DNA of 64,000 nucleotides from Pararge aegeria (Eukaryota > Arthropoda > Insecta > Lepidoptera > Nymphalidae). The position numbers were made by a program, and so were the translations under genes. Every line of letters begins with the position of its first letter. Position 1 is the stretch's first letter. The notes below the pieces were generated by a model. The model ran no database searches. It was not told the origin of the DNA and saw nothing but the letters and a program-made list of their open reading frames with translations. The stretch spans positions 6,448,001-6,512,000 of the forward strand of contig NC_053184.1 in the NCBI RefSeq assembly GCF_905163445.1, read 5' to 3'. Positions 19,947-31,149 of the stretch are shown here, piece after piece.

Positions 19947-20341
19947 TAATCCCTATCCCTACTTAACCGATCCTCATGAAACTTTGTACACATATTCTTG
20001 GAAGTGTTAGAAGTAATAAAGGATACTTTTTTACCCGACATTAAGCTCGGTTTCTTTGGGAGAAGGGATGAGTGTTTGGCGATTTTACACCATACCTCCG
20101 ACAAATTATAACCGATTTAATAATTGTTTTTGTACTATAGAGGTTATAATATGTGTTTGATTTTGCTCGAACTGTAGTTGGAGATATAGGAAAGAACTCC
20201 TCAGCGGACAGCAGCAAACTCCTCATTTAAGGCTTAGCGATACTGAATACTTTAATTTTTTTTAGATCTACAGCTAAATTTAATGCCACATCAAAAACAA
20301 AATCAAACGCAGACGAAGTCGCGGGCAACAGTTAGTGTTAG
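19947..20341 (-). repeat. 'cgcgacttcgtc' element, near full length
   Basis: Minus orientation. The left end 'aatccctatccctacttaac' corresponds to the end at 55320-55340, and the right end 'cagacgaagtcgcgggcaac' to the start at 54881. The whole sequence parallels 54881-55340 in inverted orientation, including 'ttccttgg'-type and 'gcggacagcagcaaactcct' segments. A retroposon-like repeat (RTE-related by recall), with no coding capacity. Confidence 0.8.
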
Positions 20342-20344
20342 ATA

Positions 20345-20886
20345 GTATCTTTAAATCAACATATTTTATATTTAAAAAGAACATATGTTCTATTTTGTTT
20401 TGTTTAAGAAGTGAGCTTAGTTTGTCAAAACGTACATGCTATCTTAAAAAACTCTAACTTAGCTGTCAAGGTCGGTTACAACACAACCTATTAAGCAGCA
20501 GAACGCTTAAACCGCACTAAACTATATGTACATGCTAACTTACACAATGCTAGTAGTCGAGAAGGTAAGTATGCAGTAGGCTTGATAAGTTCGAGCACTC
20601 ATGCCGTGACACATTTTGAACTTGATCTATTCCCCATTTTACCGGCAGATGGCGAAAACGATCCTCTGATATTATGTAAGGATGCTTATTTGAATACACA
20701 ATGCGCTATTTACGTAAAAGGGTTTATCGTTGATGCGAAATTCGATAATACAGTAATGCCTCTTTGTGGTTCTATTTATACTATCGTGGAAGTCAACATC
20801 TTTCTGACGTTTTTAGAGTCGTGAGCGTGATACTTAGATCTAAGTGCGATGTCAGGTTAACGTGACAAATAACGTGAATAAAAATA
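20345..20886. other. unannotated DNA
   Basis: An 80-codon plus-strand frame at 20582-20824 has no recognisable motif or splice context. It is a weak candidate at best. Confidence 0.4.
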
Positions 20887-21140
20887 TTAATAAATATACT
20901 ACGACAATACACACATCGCCATCTAGCCCCAAAGTAAGCGTAGCTTGTGTTATGGGTACTAAGAATGACTGATGAATATTTTTATGAATAATATACATAA
21001 ATACATAGAATATACATATAAACACCCAGACACTGGAAAGCATTCATGCTCATCACACAAAAAAATTCCAGTAGTGGGAATCGAATCGTGGCCTTTGACT
21101 CAGAAAGCAGGGTCGCTGCAAACTGCGCCAATCGGCCGTC
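20887..21140 (-). repeat. SINE-A copy, full length
   Basis: Minus orientation. The tail 'aataaatatactacgacaat' is on the left, and the B-box complement 'gggaatcgaatcgtggcc' and A-box complement 'ctgcgccaatcggccgtc' are on the right. The B box carries a change relative to the usual 'gggaatcgaacccacgg'. Confidence 0.9.
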
Positions 21141-21144
21141 GATC

Positions 21145-21960
21145 GTCAATGACATTCAGAAGGCCCCGAATGCCTTAAGAATACTTAATAAAATATAGGA
21201 TAACATCACCAGCAGTAGTTGTAGTAGGTACTGAACAATGTTTTATTTTCACCACGTGTGTCCCTAAAGCGAAGGCGGCGCCTCCAGCTTGGATTTAATG
21301 CGCGATCTCTATTATTTATCCCCAAGGAAACTTTACCTACAAAGCTTCCACTAAGTTTGCATACGCTAATTACTAGTACAGAAATCTTCAGCATTGCATT
21401 TACTAATTAAGAAATTGCATTGGAAATTACGCTCCGTTGATTGACTTATGGATTAGGTGCAAACCAATAATTATGACCGATCGAATCGCTTGCCAATTTA
21501 ATCAATTATGCTGAATAGATTGTGATTTGGTCCTAAAGAGGAGTTCACATGTACTGCATCTTTTACTGTTAACACTTACGATGTTTTTTGCTACTACCTC
21601 ATAAAGTGCATAGATAAGTAAGTAAAGGGTGTGCCTAAACAACTATTTGATCTCAAAATTTGTTTGTAAAAAAAAAACTTTGGTATTGTCTCACCAATTT
21701 TTCTCATTTAATATTAACAAAAGTAGCTATAAATACACCCTGTTTTAATATATTCATGTCTTTGTAGAAATTAAGCATTTTTACATAGTTAATAATGTTT
21801 TATTTACTACTGTTCACTGGATATTTATCAAGAAATCTAAATGCATTCAAAAATATTGATCAAAATAAAATAAGAGAAAAAAAAACAATGATCCAAAGGG
21901 ATAAATGCAACATGCTAATCTTAATTTCGAGTGTGAGTGCTAGAGTGTATGTATTTTGTG
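21145..21960. other. unannotated AT-rich DNA
   Basis: No gene or recognisable repeat. Confidence 0.5.
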
Positions 21961-21962
21961 CG

Positions 21963-21965
<3 letters not shown>

Positions 21966-22004
<39 letters not shown>

Positions 22005-22043
22005 TGTTTGCGTGTGTCTGCGTGTTTGTGTGTGTGTGTGTGT
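21966..22043. repeat. compound (GT)n microsatellite
   Basis: About 14 GT units are followed by 'gagagagagag', then 'tgtttgcgtgtgtctgcgtg' and a second GT run. Both strands give meaningless low-complexity frames here. Confidence 0.95.
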
Positions 22044-22049
22044 TTATTT

Positions 22050-22860
22050 AAAAGTAGTATGCACTTAGGTATAATCGGTGTATCGAAATATGTCAATTGA
22101 ATGTTCACCAAAAAAACCTCCATTTATAATAATTCCACAGTCTGTAACAGCTTTATATCAATCATATTTAATATCATATAGCCGGATTGCTCCATTGAAG
22201 CCTATGATTTGGAAGATTACGTGTTAACTACAGCTTAAATTAATATTAATTAATTTATCATCAATATGTTGACATAATAATAAAATGAACTGACCGTTAC
22301 TTCTTTTAGATTATACGTACTCGTAGAAAGCATCTGTAGTTCATATATGAGCAGGCTTAGTAGGTTTATGTACGTAGAAAAACAAACATGCATCAAATTA
22401 TAATACCAGCATTCCCAGGTTGCCAATAAAACTTTTGTCATTTAGCAATTATTGTAATCGGATTCTATCGATGCTTTATCTGAACCATTAATAATGAGAT
22501 TAACGCATTGAATTGTTTTAATATATAAAGCGATTAGTTGGAAATTGTTTGAACTTCGCTTATGTTTTATTATTTATAGATTACCGACTAAAGCTGCCCT
22601 TCCACTGGTTCAGTGCGAGGTAGCACAGAGAAAAGATGCGAACCTAAACTAGGTTCGGATACCAATCTCATAGAATGATAAGTCTTTCCATATTCAATAT
22701 TTATTTTTGTTACTACCGTAACGATTTCTTACACAGTAAAGTTTCCTTTTTCATATTTCTTCTTGTTAATAATAATTATATCACTCGTTTTGGTACATAA
22801 TAAGTAAATAAACTATCAAATATTGCAACCGAAGTGAATCCTAAGCTAACTAAACGTTTC
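22050..22860. other. unannotated AT-rich DNA
   Basis: No gene or recognisable repeat. Confidence 0.5.
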
Positions 22861-22864
22861 CATG

Positions 22865-22900
22865 TGGGAGGAGACACATGCCCTGCCGTGGGCGGTAATG
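22865..22900 (+). repeat. SINE-C 3' fragment
   Basis: 'gggaggagacacatgccctg' then 'ccgtgggcggtaatg' matches the last 35 bases of SINE-C, as at 40085-40125. It ends exactly where a LINE 3' tail begins. Confidence 0.6.
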
Positions 22901-23285
22901 CAAATTCAAATTCAAAATTTCTTTATTCATGTAGGCCTATCACAGGCACTTATGAAGCGTTCATACATATATGTTTACATAATTGTAAGGGGATGGTGAT
23001 AACTTCGTACGCCAACTTAAATCTAAAGCTAAGGGTTTAGTTTACGGGTACGAGGGTTCCCGTTTGGACCCTCGTACCTCGGCTAGGCCCTCGCCCTGGT
23101 CTAAGAAGAGCCCAAAACAAACTTAGCCGGGTAGTTTTTTTTTGTATCACCATCTCACAGTTTATTTATATTAAGCTATGAAGCTAGAGCAATGCACACC
23201 CAAGCTTTTCTATCGTTCAAGTAATCCTTAATATTATAATAGGATTTTTCTGTAAGCTTACGTTTTATATAAACTTTTAATGCCT
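22901..23285 (-). pseudogene. LINE 3' end, RT C-terminus (minus)
   Basis: On the left, 'caaattcaaattcaaaattt' and 'ctttattcatgtaggcctat' are the complement of a LINE 3' end with an AATAAAG signal and a TTTGAA-repeat tail. On the minus strand the coding end reads KVYIKRKLTEKSYYNIKDYL, the FK..K..L..K.YY...DYL pattern typical of CR1/Jockey-like RT C-termini. 5' truncated near 23285. Closely related to 46085-46560 and 30885-31145. Confidence 0.8.
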
Positions 23286-23379
23286 TGATATGATGATGAC
23301 TATTTCCATTGTTTAGCTCAATTACAACTGTAGGTTCAGAATAGCTTATATTCGCTTTCATCGCTTTTAGCACTTAGGA

Positions 23380-24640
23380 TAAAGTGTGCACTGAAGATGT
23401 GCGTTCAAAATGTGCGTAAGTAAGCTCGGAATATGCGTAAGATGGGTTTTCGGTTACAGCTAAACGTCACGAGCAATGTAACCTCGAGCAGCTCTAGTAG
23501 AAAGAAACCTTAACGTTTGCCTGAGATTTCACATTCACGGCTTTAATTGGGGATGCAGGTGAAGTTAGAATTCACCAAAAGGAGAACTTTTATGGGTAAT
23601 TTAAGCGGATAAAATTCAGAACATTTATATCAACGCTTTTATGTGAATTAAAAAAATAGGTCTAGAGTATACATTTGACTAAAAAGCAGCAATAAAAAAA
23701 TACAATAACACCATCTCAGGTTTGCCTGAGTTTAAATAGTAGATTGTTCAACAAGTCTTACGTTACGAGCACCGGAATAAATCCTAGGCAAACGTGGGAT
23801 TTTAAACTATGTCCCAAGCGTAGTGAGGTAGTTGCATCTAGAATCCTGAGTGTAGAGAGAGTTTTAGGGGCGCCCTAAACGAAGACAGCTTTAACCCTAT
23901 AGCAATAAAATCAAGTTTTGAAGGGATTTTTTTTAACAATCTATACGCTATCTTTCGGTTATATTTACTTACTGGACCATTCTATACTTAGCTATGTAAT
24001 AAGGCTTTGTCGAGCAAGTGGTATAATAATAATAATAATAATCATTTGTTTTTCTAAAAAACAATGTATACAGCTTGCAGCCAAAGCTTAACTTTAAAAT
24101 AAGCTAGAGGCCCTGATAACTAAACTGAGTATAAACTCATATGATAATTATCAGTGCTCTCCCCAGTTAACAGTTGCAATAAGACATAGACTTTGTGCCT
24201 ATAATCACAAAATTTCAAAGTACATAATAATTAATATCTAGACTATCTAATAATAGTAGTTTTGTGAGTATGTGAATGTGTGTATGTATGTGTATGTGTA
24301 CAGAAGGTATTTTATTCTTGTATAGAAAGTAAATTTTATCTAACAGTCTTATCATAATCTAAATCTAGGAGCCACTTATTTATTTCTTTTTTACAATTAT
24401 GGGAAGATAGTGAGCCAATGGAAAGAACCTTATTGCATTTATTGTACAAAAAACTACCCAGGAAAACAAAACAATTGTTAGAGAAAGTTGTGCTACGCAT
24501 AGGAAGAAGAAGAAAGAAGAAGTGATGTACTGTATACGTTAGTATATATTTAGTTATTTTATAACCTTTACGATTTTTTGTAATTTTGTGGATATCTATA
24601 TATTTATTTAAATAGGGTACACATATATTTGGGTACATAG
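23380..24640. other. unannotated DNA with an (AAT)n tract
   Basis: No gene is supported. An (AAT)n microsatellite lies at 24025-24042 and a (TATG)-like tract at 24275-24300. A 141-codon minus-strand frame (24336-24761) mostly reads through the SINE-A copy and is not a gene. Confidence 0.5.
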
Positions 24641-24647
24641 GAACTTT

Positions 24648-24855
24648 GACGGCCGATTGGCGCAGTGGGCAGCGACCCTGCTTTCTGAGTCCTAGGCCGC
24701 GGGTTCGATTCCCACGGCTGGAAAAATGGTACATTGAAATATTTATTTGTATTATATTCATAAAATATTGATCAGCTTAGTACCCATAACACAAGCTACG
24801 CTTACTTTGGGGCTAGATGGCGCTGTGTGTATTGTCGGAATATATTTATTTATTA
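24648..24855 (+). repeat. SINE-A copy with internal deletion
   Basis: The head is intact ('ttggcgcagtgggcagcgac' and 'gggttcgattcccacggc'). After 'ggaaaaatgg' about 60 bases of the body are missing or altered before 'gatcagcttagtacccataa'. The tail 'ttggggctagatggcgctgt' and 'atatttatttatt' is present. Confidence 0.9.
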
Positions 24856-25199
24856 AAAAAATATACACAACACCCTGATTTGCCCTAGAGTCCTAGGTGA
24901 TGGGTCCTAGCCTAGAGTAGGATTGGTTCTAGTTGTAAAGATTTTTAAAAACCTTTACTAGTTTTTTGTAACGTTACTCACGTAATGACACTGTGAGTAA
25001 CATTAGTATATGTAGGTAGTAGATATTACAAGTAATTCTAGAATTTAAATAGTAGGTACGAAATTATGAGCGTAAGTATCACTATTCAATTAGCTCTTAA
25101 GCTAGAAGCCAATCAAGATAACATCTGGTTGTTCCGGAGACTCATTCGAACCAAAATTGTATAGAAATGGAGAACAGTGTAGCGCAAAAACAACTTTGT

Positions 25200-25450
25200 T
25201 TCCAATACTTCCAGCGGTGAGGGCTGTTAAGTTGGGGTCGCGGATTCGATTCCCGGCAGGTGAGATTTGGGAATTTATTAATTCCGAAATTTCTTCGGTC
25301 TAGTCTGATGGGAGGATGTCGCGTAAAAACCTATTAGGGGTATATTGTATTTATACCCCAAATATATCTGCCATACTCCCTAACAAGTCAGCACGCTACC
25401 AATATCGAATGCATCATCCCTTACTTGGTAAATAGAAATTGCAGTCAAAA
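25200..25450 (+). repeat. SINE-B copy, full length, divergent
   Basis: The plus-strand head has B box 'ggattcgattcccggc'. The body includes 'cgaaatttcttcggtctagt', 'gatgggaggatgtcgcgtaa' and 'actccctaacaagtcagcac', ending 'tagaaattgcagtcaaaaaa'. Confidence 0.78.
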
Positions 25451-25716
25451 AAAAAGTTTATTAAATACATTTTAGTATAGTAATTCTATACAAGTGTGCG
25501 TTGATTGATGGCAAAACTTAGGTTGCAAGCAAACAGATGTCGCAAGCTCTCGCGCGTGATTCGCATTTCAACGAGCATACTCTGCCTAATTGCAATAGCA
25601 TACGTAGAAATTGTCTTTACCCGTGTGCATGTGCAAGTTATACGGAATTTAGGTAAATTATTGTGTTTTGTTTACCCAGAGAATTCTTCAGGCCGTGGGT
25701 TCTATTTATTATTTGC

Positions 25717-26110
25717 GATCCCTCATCTCATCTTTGCAGTCAGACGTAAACAGGTGGACATAGGAGTTTTGTAGGGTTATCGAAATTTCACTTTTTGCTG
25801 GCCTGTATGATGCGGCTTTTGCAATTTTTTTGATGGGTCGCCATTCTCTCACCTTGGGACTTTAACGTCCCTCAGTACTCTGAGCTTTGTACCTTATAAA
25901 ACTTTCTGAGCTATGTAAGTATCTATAACTGATCTCTCATCTCCTCTTTGCAGCCCGATAGACGTAAACACGTGGACGTAGCAGTTTTGTAGAGATATCT
26001 AAATTTCACTTTTTGCTGGCCTGTATGATGCGGCTTTTGCAATTTGTTTGACCGGTCACCATTTTCTCACCTTTGGACTTCAACTTCTTGAGCTATGTAA
26101 TTAATTCTGG
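25717..26110 (+). repeat. tandem duplication, 218-bp period
   Basis: Unit 1 from 25717 ('gatccctcatctcatctttg') recurs from 25931 ('gatctctcatctcctctttg'). After a 4-base indel the offset is a constant 218 through 'tttcactttttgctggcctg' and 'tatgatgcggcttttgcaat'. The unit contains 'caccttgggactttaacgtc' followed by 'tgagctatgtaa', a motif of a dispersed lepidopteran repeat also seen at 39730-39780. The second unit is truncated at about 26110. Confidence 0.85.
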
Positions 26111-26205
26111 AACGGATCTCGTCATGATTTGATCGCGTAGACCTCTCCGAACATAAGATTATTTTTTAACGAACATATGTTATTGTGTCTCGTGAAGTCG
26201 TAAAT

Positions 26206-26380
26206 ATAAGTTTGTGCACAGAAGTAAGAACAGAAAACGTTTACACATGTTCTCATTGATCCTTTTTTGTGTATCGGGACCACCTGCGACTCTTTACAGT
26301 CAGTGGGCCAGGTTCCAGTTTTCTATACGTAAATATATAGGTAGTACAGAAGTAAGAGCGACAGAAAACGTTTACACGAC
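26206..26380 (+). repeat. short direct repeats (cagaagtaag...cagaaaacg)
   Basis: 'cagaagtaagaacagaaaac' at about 26219 recurs as 'cagaagtaagagcgacagaa' at about 26347, each followed by 'cgtttacac'. The spacing is close to 130 bases. It could be the remains of another tandem duplication next to the 218-bp one. Confidence 0.6.
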
Positions 26381-26599
26381 TAATATTTTAGCATCAAAAA
26401 CCACTCCACTTTAGAATAGTTTCTGGAACAAACGGTAAGTCACTTCCATTTAGCAGTTGAAAGTCATTATTTTACCTCTAATGTTCTAAGCGTTCACCAT
26501 AAAATGAGAAAATGGGACAAAATTTGTTAGCTACTCGTAGCAACATTGCGAGGGTGTAAAGTTAGACGTGTGCGGGGCGTTTTATATCTTATTTTACTT

Positions 26600-26810
26600 A
26601 TCTCTTTTAATAATTTATTATAGTTATTAGCAGTATGTACTTAAGTGTGTAAACTTATGTATTGTTTGTTGTAATTGCGATTTCCCGTCTCTCATGTATT
26701 ATTGTGTACTATAGTTAAGGTTACTCGGCCGCCTTTGGCTTTCAAATTTTTTTTTACTATATTTTTAATTTTCTTTTACTACGCAATAAAGATGTTTAAA
26801 TAAATAAAAT
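26600..26810 (+). mobile_element. LINE 3'-end fragment, degenerate
   Basis: 'gttaaggttactcggccgcc' and 'tttggctttc', a T-rich stretch, then 'cgcaataaagatgtttaaat' and 'aaataaa' resemble the 9240-9390 LINE tail but lack the gatcgct hairpin. Probably a related or decayed family. Confidence 0.45.
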
Positions 26811-26812
26811 TC

Positions 26813-27770
26813 TTAATTCAAAGGGTTTGTATATATGCATGCGCGAATGTGTTCGAGTTTGTGTTTTAATTGATAAGTTTCGTTTTTATGCGTACTAGGT
26901 ACATAGGTAATGCTTAATGTACGGAAGCTATGGTGATACGCTCGACCGTAACAATAGGAAGATCTTCCTCTGAGCCGGTGATCGTGCTTGGGGACTGAGG
27001 TCTGAACAATCATCTTTAAAAGTTGTATATATAGTAAATTTTTGTGAATACTTCTTTAGCGCGATGCAAGATATTTGTGGCGCCATCTAGTTTGGTAATG
27101 TTGAGACTGCGTCGTGTCGAATGCACATACTATGATCATATTATGTAGAATGTGTGATCTATTTTATTAGGACTGCAAATTCTGTACTATATTCCACTCC
27201 TTTTGACCTCAGCGTAATCCCAAATAAAAATTCACCTGATACCCATTGTTGTAATTTATTAAAACGTTTATACCGGCATAATGCGTGAAAACATATAGTT
27301 ATCTACCCATGTTACGGTCTAATTGTCTATCTATATTGTATCAGTTCAATTCACTATTTTAATGAACGCTATAAATGCGTGTTGCTTAATTGTTAACAAA
27401 TACGGATCGAATGCGCTAATTGTGTTTTTTGTAGTTATGGCAGTTAACGATATTGATATTTCCGTCTGCTAGCCGGCTTGGTCTAGTTACAACAGTATAA
27501 ATCAAGGCATCAAGAATTTAATTTTATATTTGTAAGCATTGTTTCGCATTTTACTAGGGGTTTTCAATAAAATAAATAATATAACATACCGATCTATCTC
27601 TGTTTACTATTTGAATTAATAGTGAGATATTATAATCGCAACAGCGTTCCTAGTGTTGCATAGTTATGATTATTTCAAGTAAAAATAAGTTTTTAACTGG
27701 AAACTTACCGAAATTTAAAATATTAAGAAACTCAAAAATAACGCTCGGTGATGGTCATACTACAACGTTA
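26813..27770. other. unannotated AT-rich DNA
   Basis: No gene or recognisable repeat. A minus-strand frame at 26813-27013 has no domain. Confidence 0.5.
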
Positions 27771-27774
27771 ATAG

Positions 27775-28030
27775 CAATCTGCTTGAGGTTAAAATATGCA
27801 AAAATAATGAGCCTATGATGCAGCCTAAAATTGCAACGGTAAACCTGTTAGGGGTTTGGTACTTATACTAAGCCCTTACCCCTAAACCTCCTAATCGTCT
27901 TCTACGCGTTCCGGAACGCCTGGAGACTCCCATCTGACCAGACAAGAGAAAATTCTGAATATATTTTCCATTTCGGCTTAAAACCACAGCGCTCACATCT
28001 GCGCCCTACTACTGATATATCAACTGTAAA
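27775..28030 (-). repeat. SINE-B copy, divergent
   Basis: The left tail is altered ('atgatgcagcctaaaattgc'). The body 'aacctgttaggggtttggta', 'tcttctacgcgttccggaac' and 'ccatctgaccagacaagaga' is clear. The right head ends 'accacagcgctcacatctgc' and 'gccctac'. The B-box region is replaced by 'ccatttcggcttaa'. Confidence 0.68.
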
Positions 28031-28119
28031 AGTGCCTTCTCGTCGCTAAATATTGCTTACTTGCAGGTAGCCTTAAATAATACTGCATTCGTAGAAATAA
28101 AAATTTTTAAAAAAGATTT

Positions 28120-28325
28120 AAAAGGTTATTGGATAGAAGCAGGCGTTACTTTGCGGAAATCCAATCCAAAAGCAGGAGAATCTGTATGGTGTAATTTATA
28201 ATGTCTTCAATCCTTATACTCAACACCAAACAGATCTTCGGCAATGTACCTACTACGCACGTTTCGCTCCGAAACCGGAGCATCCTCAGGAGATGTTGAC
28301 TGTACAACAAATTGTTAAACAAAAT
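28120..28325 (+). repeat. palindromic element family P, copy 3
   Basis: Starts 'agcaggcgttactttgcgga', the complement of the right flank of the 10.4-kb copy. Then come 'agcaggagaatctgtatggt', 'cagatcttcggcaatgtacc', 'cacgtttcgctccgaaaccg' and 'catcctcaggagatgttgac'. The right inverted end 'cgcggagtatagc' is not present. Confidence 0.7.
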
Positions 28326-28329
28326 TTAA

Positions 28330-29285
28330 AAGCTTTCACATTTAGGTAACGTTTTATGACTATAATTAATCGACTGTTAAAATTATTAACGTCTTTATTA
28401 TCGCAATAAATAAAGTTGTCAAAGTTTGAATAATACCTCGGAGAGATACAGATTGAAATAATATTATGTTCATTGGTAGGTATGTGTAACTAGCAAATAT
28501 CAATGTAGGGTGTGGTTCATTCAAATATTATACAATAATTTATTGTTATATACTCTAAACATGACTGGATAACAAATAGTTTTTTTTTTCTTGCTTCCGG
28601 GTGAATGGGCTATTAGTATCATTCAGAGCACAAAAACATTGCCCTTTTCACTAATCTACTCGTATATACTAATATTATTACAAGGAAATACAATTTACAA
28701 TTTACTTTTTGTAAATTAGCCTGTAAGTTCCATTTATGTGGAAACTCCTTTATGGAACAATAAATATCTTAAACCAGAAATATTTTTTGTTTATACTGAA
28801 TAGGCTCCGAAAGTTCTGGACCGTAACCATTTCTTCACTAAAAGAAATTTTAACTATTACGAAGTAGCATAGGCTACCATTTATTTTCGAAAAAAAATTG
28901 AGATCCTTAAGAAAATTGCAATAATGTAACCCAAAGAAGCAATTTTTTTCTATGAAATTCATTACCTGGCGTGCCCTGAGAAAACTATTGATAATACATA
29001 AAATATATGTTTTACAAGATTAAAGTACTCATTATTTCCTAAAAAAAAGTCTACGTGGGAATATATCTATTATAGTTAAGTTACATTAGCAGCTTTTCTG
29101 TTCTAAAATTTTATTAGATCGCCAGTAGAAACAAATGTGGGTTACTTTAGTATTACAGTATTATTTTAATAAATTTTTTTATGATTCATGGTATTTATAT
29201 ATAGCAGTAAATTACTTTTTAATTCTTTCCAATCTGGCTTCTTTAGATATTTTACTAAAATTAATTGTACACCCGATTTTTTTAA
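28330..29285. other. unannotated AT-rich DNA
   Basis: Several 65-70-codon frames on both strands are low-complexity. No gene or recognisable repeat. Confidence 0.5.
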
Positions 29286-29289
29286 CACG

Positions 29290-29386
29290 AATACACAATT
29301 TAAAGATATCAGTAGAACCACAACAAAATTGAATGCCACACGTAAAACAAAAACAAAAGCGGACGTAGTCACGGGCAGCAGCTAGT
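29290..29386 (-). repeat. 'cgcgacttcgtc' element, end fragment
   Basis: 'gaatgccacacgtaaaacaa' and 'gcggacgtagtcacgggcag' followed by 'cagctag' is the complement of the start of the family. The rest has been lost. Confidence 0.65.
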
Positions 29387-29539
29387 ACCTACATTATAAA
29401 ATCGGCACTGAATAACGTTTAATGATACGTTGCTTTATACGGCTGAAATTTTGACGGCCCGTTTGGCAAAAAGGGTATTGAAGCAGTGTAGAAGATCTAA
29501 GGCGTAGCTCTAAGACTTTGTAGGATTAAAGTTAAGCCA

Positions 29540-29690
29540 ATACTCATCATCAACATCATCAACCCATTCCGGGCCTACTACAGGGCATGGGTCTCCTCCA
29601 ACAGTGAGAATGGTTTAGGCCATAGTCCACCACGCTGGCCCCTGGGTACCATAGTTATGAGAGAGGAGAACCAGTGGCCGTCACTGCGAT
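29540..29690 (-). repeat. SINE-C 3' portion
   Basis: 'atcatcaacccattccgggc', 'ctactacagggcatgggtct' and 'taggccatagtccaccacgc' form the 3' half of SINE-C on the minus strand. The rest is replaced by other sequence after 'tggcccctgg'. Confidence 0.7.
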
Positions 29691-29699
29691 TTATGTTAG

Positions 29700-30298
29700 C
29701 TTTAGATGACGATGGTGATAAGGCACAGCTTCACACCTTTTGGAAGTTTGTAATATCTAAATTAGTTTAGAAAAGCTCAAGAAAGAACAAGCAGGCTGAA
29801 GTAGCAGATACTATCTGACGCAGAACCGATGGCCGTTCGTGCGTCAGTCCCGTGAATTACACGCCTTGTAGGAGGGTCTCTAGCCATCTGTACAGATGCC
29901 TTTACTTAATTGGCTGGAAGTGGCTGGATGAGAAAGGTAGACGATCGTAGACTGCGAATGGTGTCAAGAAAAGTCTTACTCGTATGTCTTGCAGTGAACA
30001 CGGTACGATACCTAGTAGAAACTGTATAAGGGTGGCTATGGTAAGAGAATCATTTAATAAACCAGTAGGTAACCAAAAACCTAGTAGTTATATTTTATTA
30101 TTTTAAAGTAACGGAATATCACGGAGCAAGATGGTAAGCGCAATGAACCACTTTGTTGCTCAATTTAAGTTGGGCCAGTAAAATAGCGTATAATTTTAAC
30201 TTAACAAATACTTAGATATATTTAGTATCTCATCAACTATCAGAGTTTATAAATAAAAATATTAGAATTTATTGTTTTTGTAATAGTTTCAGTAGAGT
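29700..30298. other. unannotated DNA
   Basis: No gene or recognisable repeat, although 29800-29960 is slightly GC-richer than the surroundings. Confidence 0.45.
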
Positions 30299-30299
30299 A

Positions 30300-30545
30300 G
30301 TAGAGCTCTTTATAACCAAGCTCGTCCGGGGAAGAAGCACTACCAAGCTTGTTTCTGCCGGGTAAGAAGCACTACCAAGCTTGTTTCTGCCGCTAAGCAG
30401 CATTGTCGCAATGTTGCATTCCGGATTGACTTGGCAGTGTGATTAACACCTCGCCTCGGGTTGGATACAGAGCAGCATTTTGCAGGACTTATTCCTCACA
30501 TGCCTTGCAAAGTGTTGCTCTGCTCATAGGCGATACTTTTCCACT
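30300..30545 (+). repeat. 'ctcgtccggggaag' repeat with 32-bp tandem
   Basis: 'aagctcgtccggggaagaag' starts a dispersed repeat shared with 33990 and 38675. A segment is duplicated in tandem: 30332-30360 and 30364-30392 are the same 29 bases, offset 32. The core 'ctgccgctaagcagcattgt' contains a small stem. The class is unknown. Confidence 0.7.
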
Positions 30546-30550
30546 TACAT

Positions 30551-30806
30551 TAAATAAATAAATATACTACGACAATACACACATCGCCATCTAGCCCCAA
30601 AGTAAGCGTAGCTTGTGTTATGGGTACTACGATGACTGATGAATATGTTTATGAATAATAAACATTAAATACTTATAATGATACAGATAAACACCCAGAC
30701 AAAACATTCATGTTCATCACACAAACATTTTCTAGTCGTGGGAATCGAACCCACGGCCTTTGACTCAGAAAGCAGGGTCGCTGCAAACTGCGCCAATGGG
30801 CCGCCA
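30551..30806 (-). repeat. SINE-A copy, full length
   Basis: The tail '(aaat)n aatatactacgaca' is on the left. The B-box complement 'gtgggaatcgaacccacggc' and A-box side 'actgcgccaatgggccgcc' are on the right. The sequence is otherwise near consensus. Confidence 0.9.
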
Positions 30807-30884
30807 ACATTGGATGGGCCATATGCTTGGTCCATCAAATATAATTATAGAAAAGTTTCAGTTATCGTGCATTGCACTGTATAG

Positions 30885-31145
30885 GTTAATAGGTTTTTTC
30901 TATAAGCTTACGTTTTATATAAACTTTGAACTTATTGAGGGACATCTCAAGGATTTCATCTGGTAATTTATTATAAAAAGATATACAATTACCCTTAAAT
31001 GAATTACTAATTTTATGCAGCCTAGTAAATTGCACTGCAAGTTTATTTTTACTTTTAATATTAATATTGTTACAGCCAACGATAACATTAAGTTAACAGC
31101 GTATAGAAGGCAGAATTGTGTAATTTTCATCTCGTGAACATATCT
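30885..31145 (-). pseudogene. LINE RT C-terminal fragment (minus)
   Basis: On the minus strand the frame reads FYNKLPDEILEMSLNKFKVY followed by IKRKLIEKTY and a stop. Upstream is RLHKISNSFKGNCIS. This matches the LINE end at 46350-46480 but lacks the 3' UTR, so it is truncated at both ends. Confidence 0.78.
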
Positions 31146-31149
31146 TAGT

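Noticed and set aside
21860..22123. Minus-strand frame with long Thr-His repeats
   Set aside because: It is produced by the GT/GA microsatellite at 21966-22043 and is not a protein.
24336..24761. 141-codon minus-strand frame, one of the longest outside the LINEs
   Set aside because: It reads through the complement of a SINE-A head and AT-rich flanks. Other SINE-A copies produce similar shadow frames.
25730..25742. Splice acceptor-like 'tctttgcag' as evidence for an exon
   Set aside because: The motif lies in a tandemly duplicated repeat, and the frame after it ends soon with no recognisable protein.
30678..30884. Frames of 68 codons within SINE-A copies (also at 39441, 42086 and elsewhere)
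   Set aside because: They recur wherever SINE-A occurs and are shadows of the SINE.
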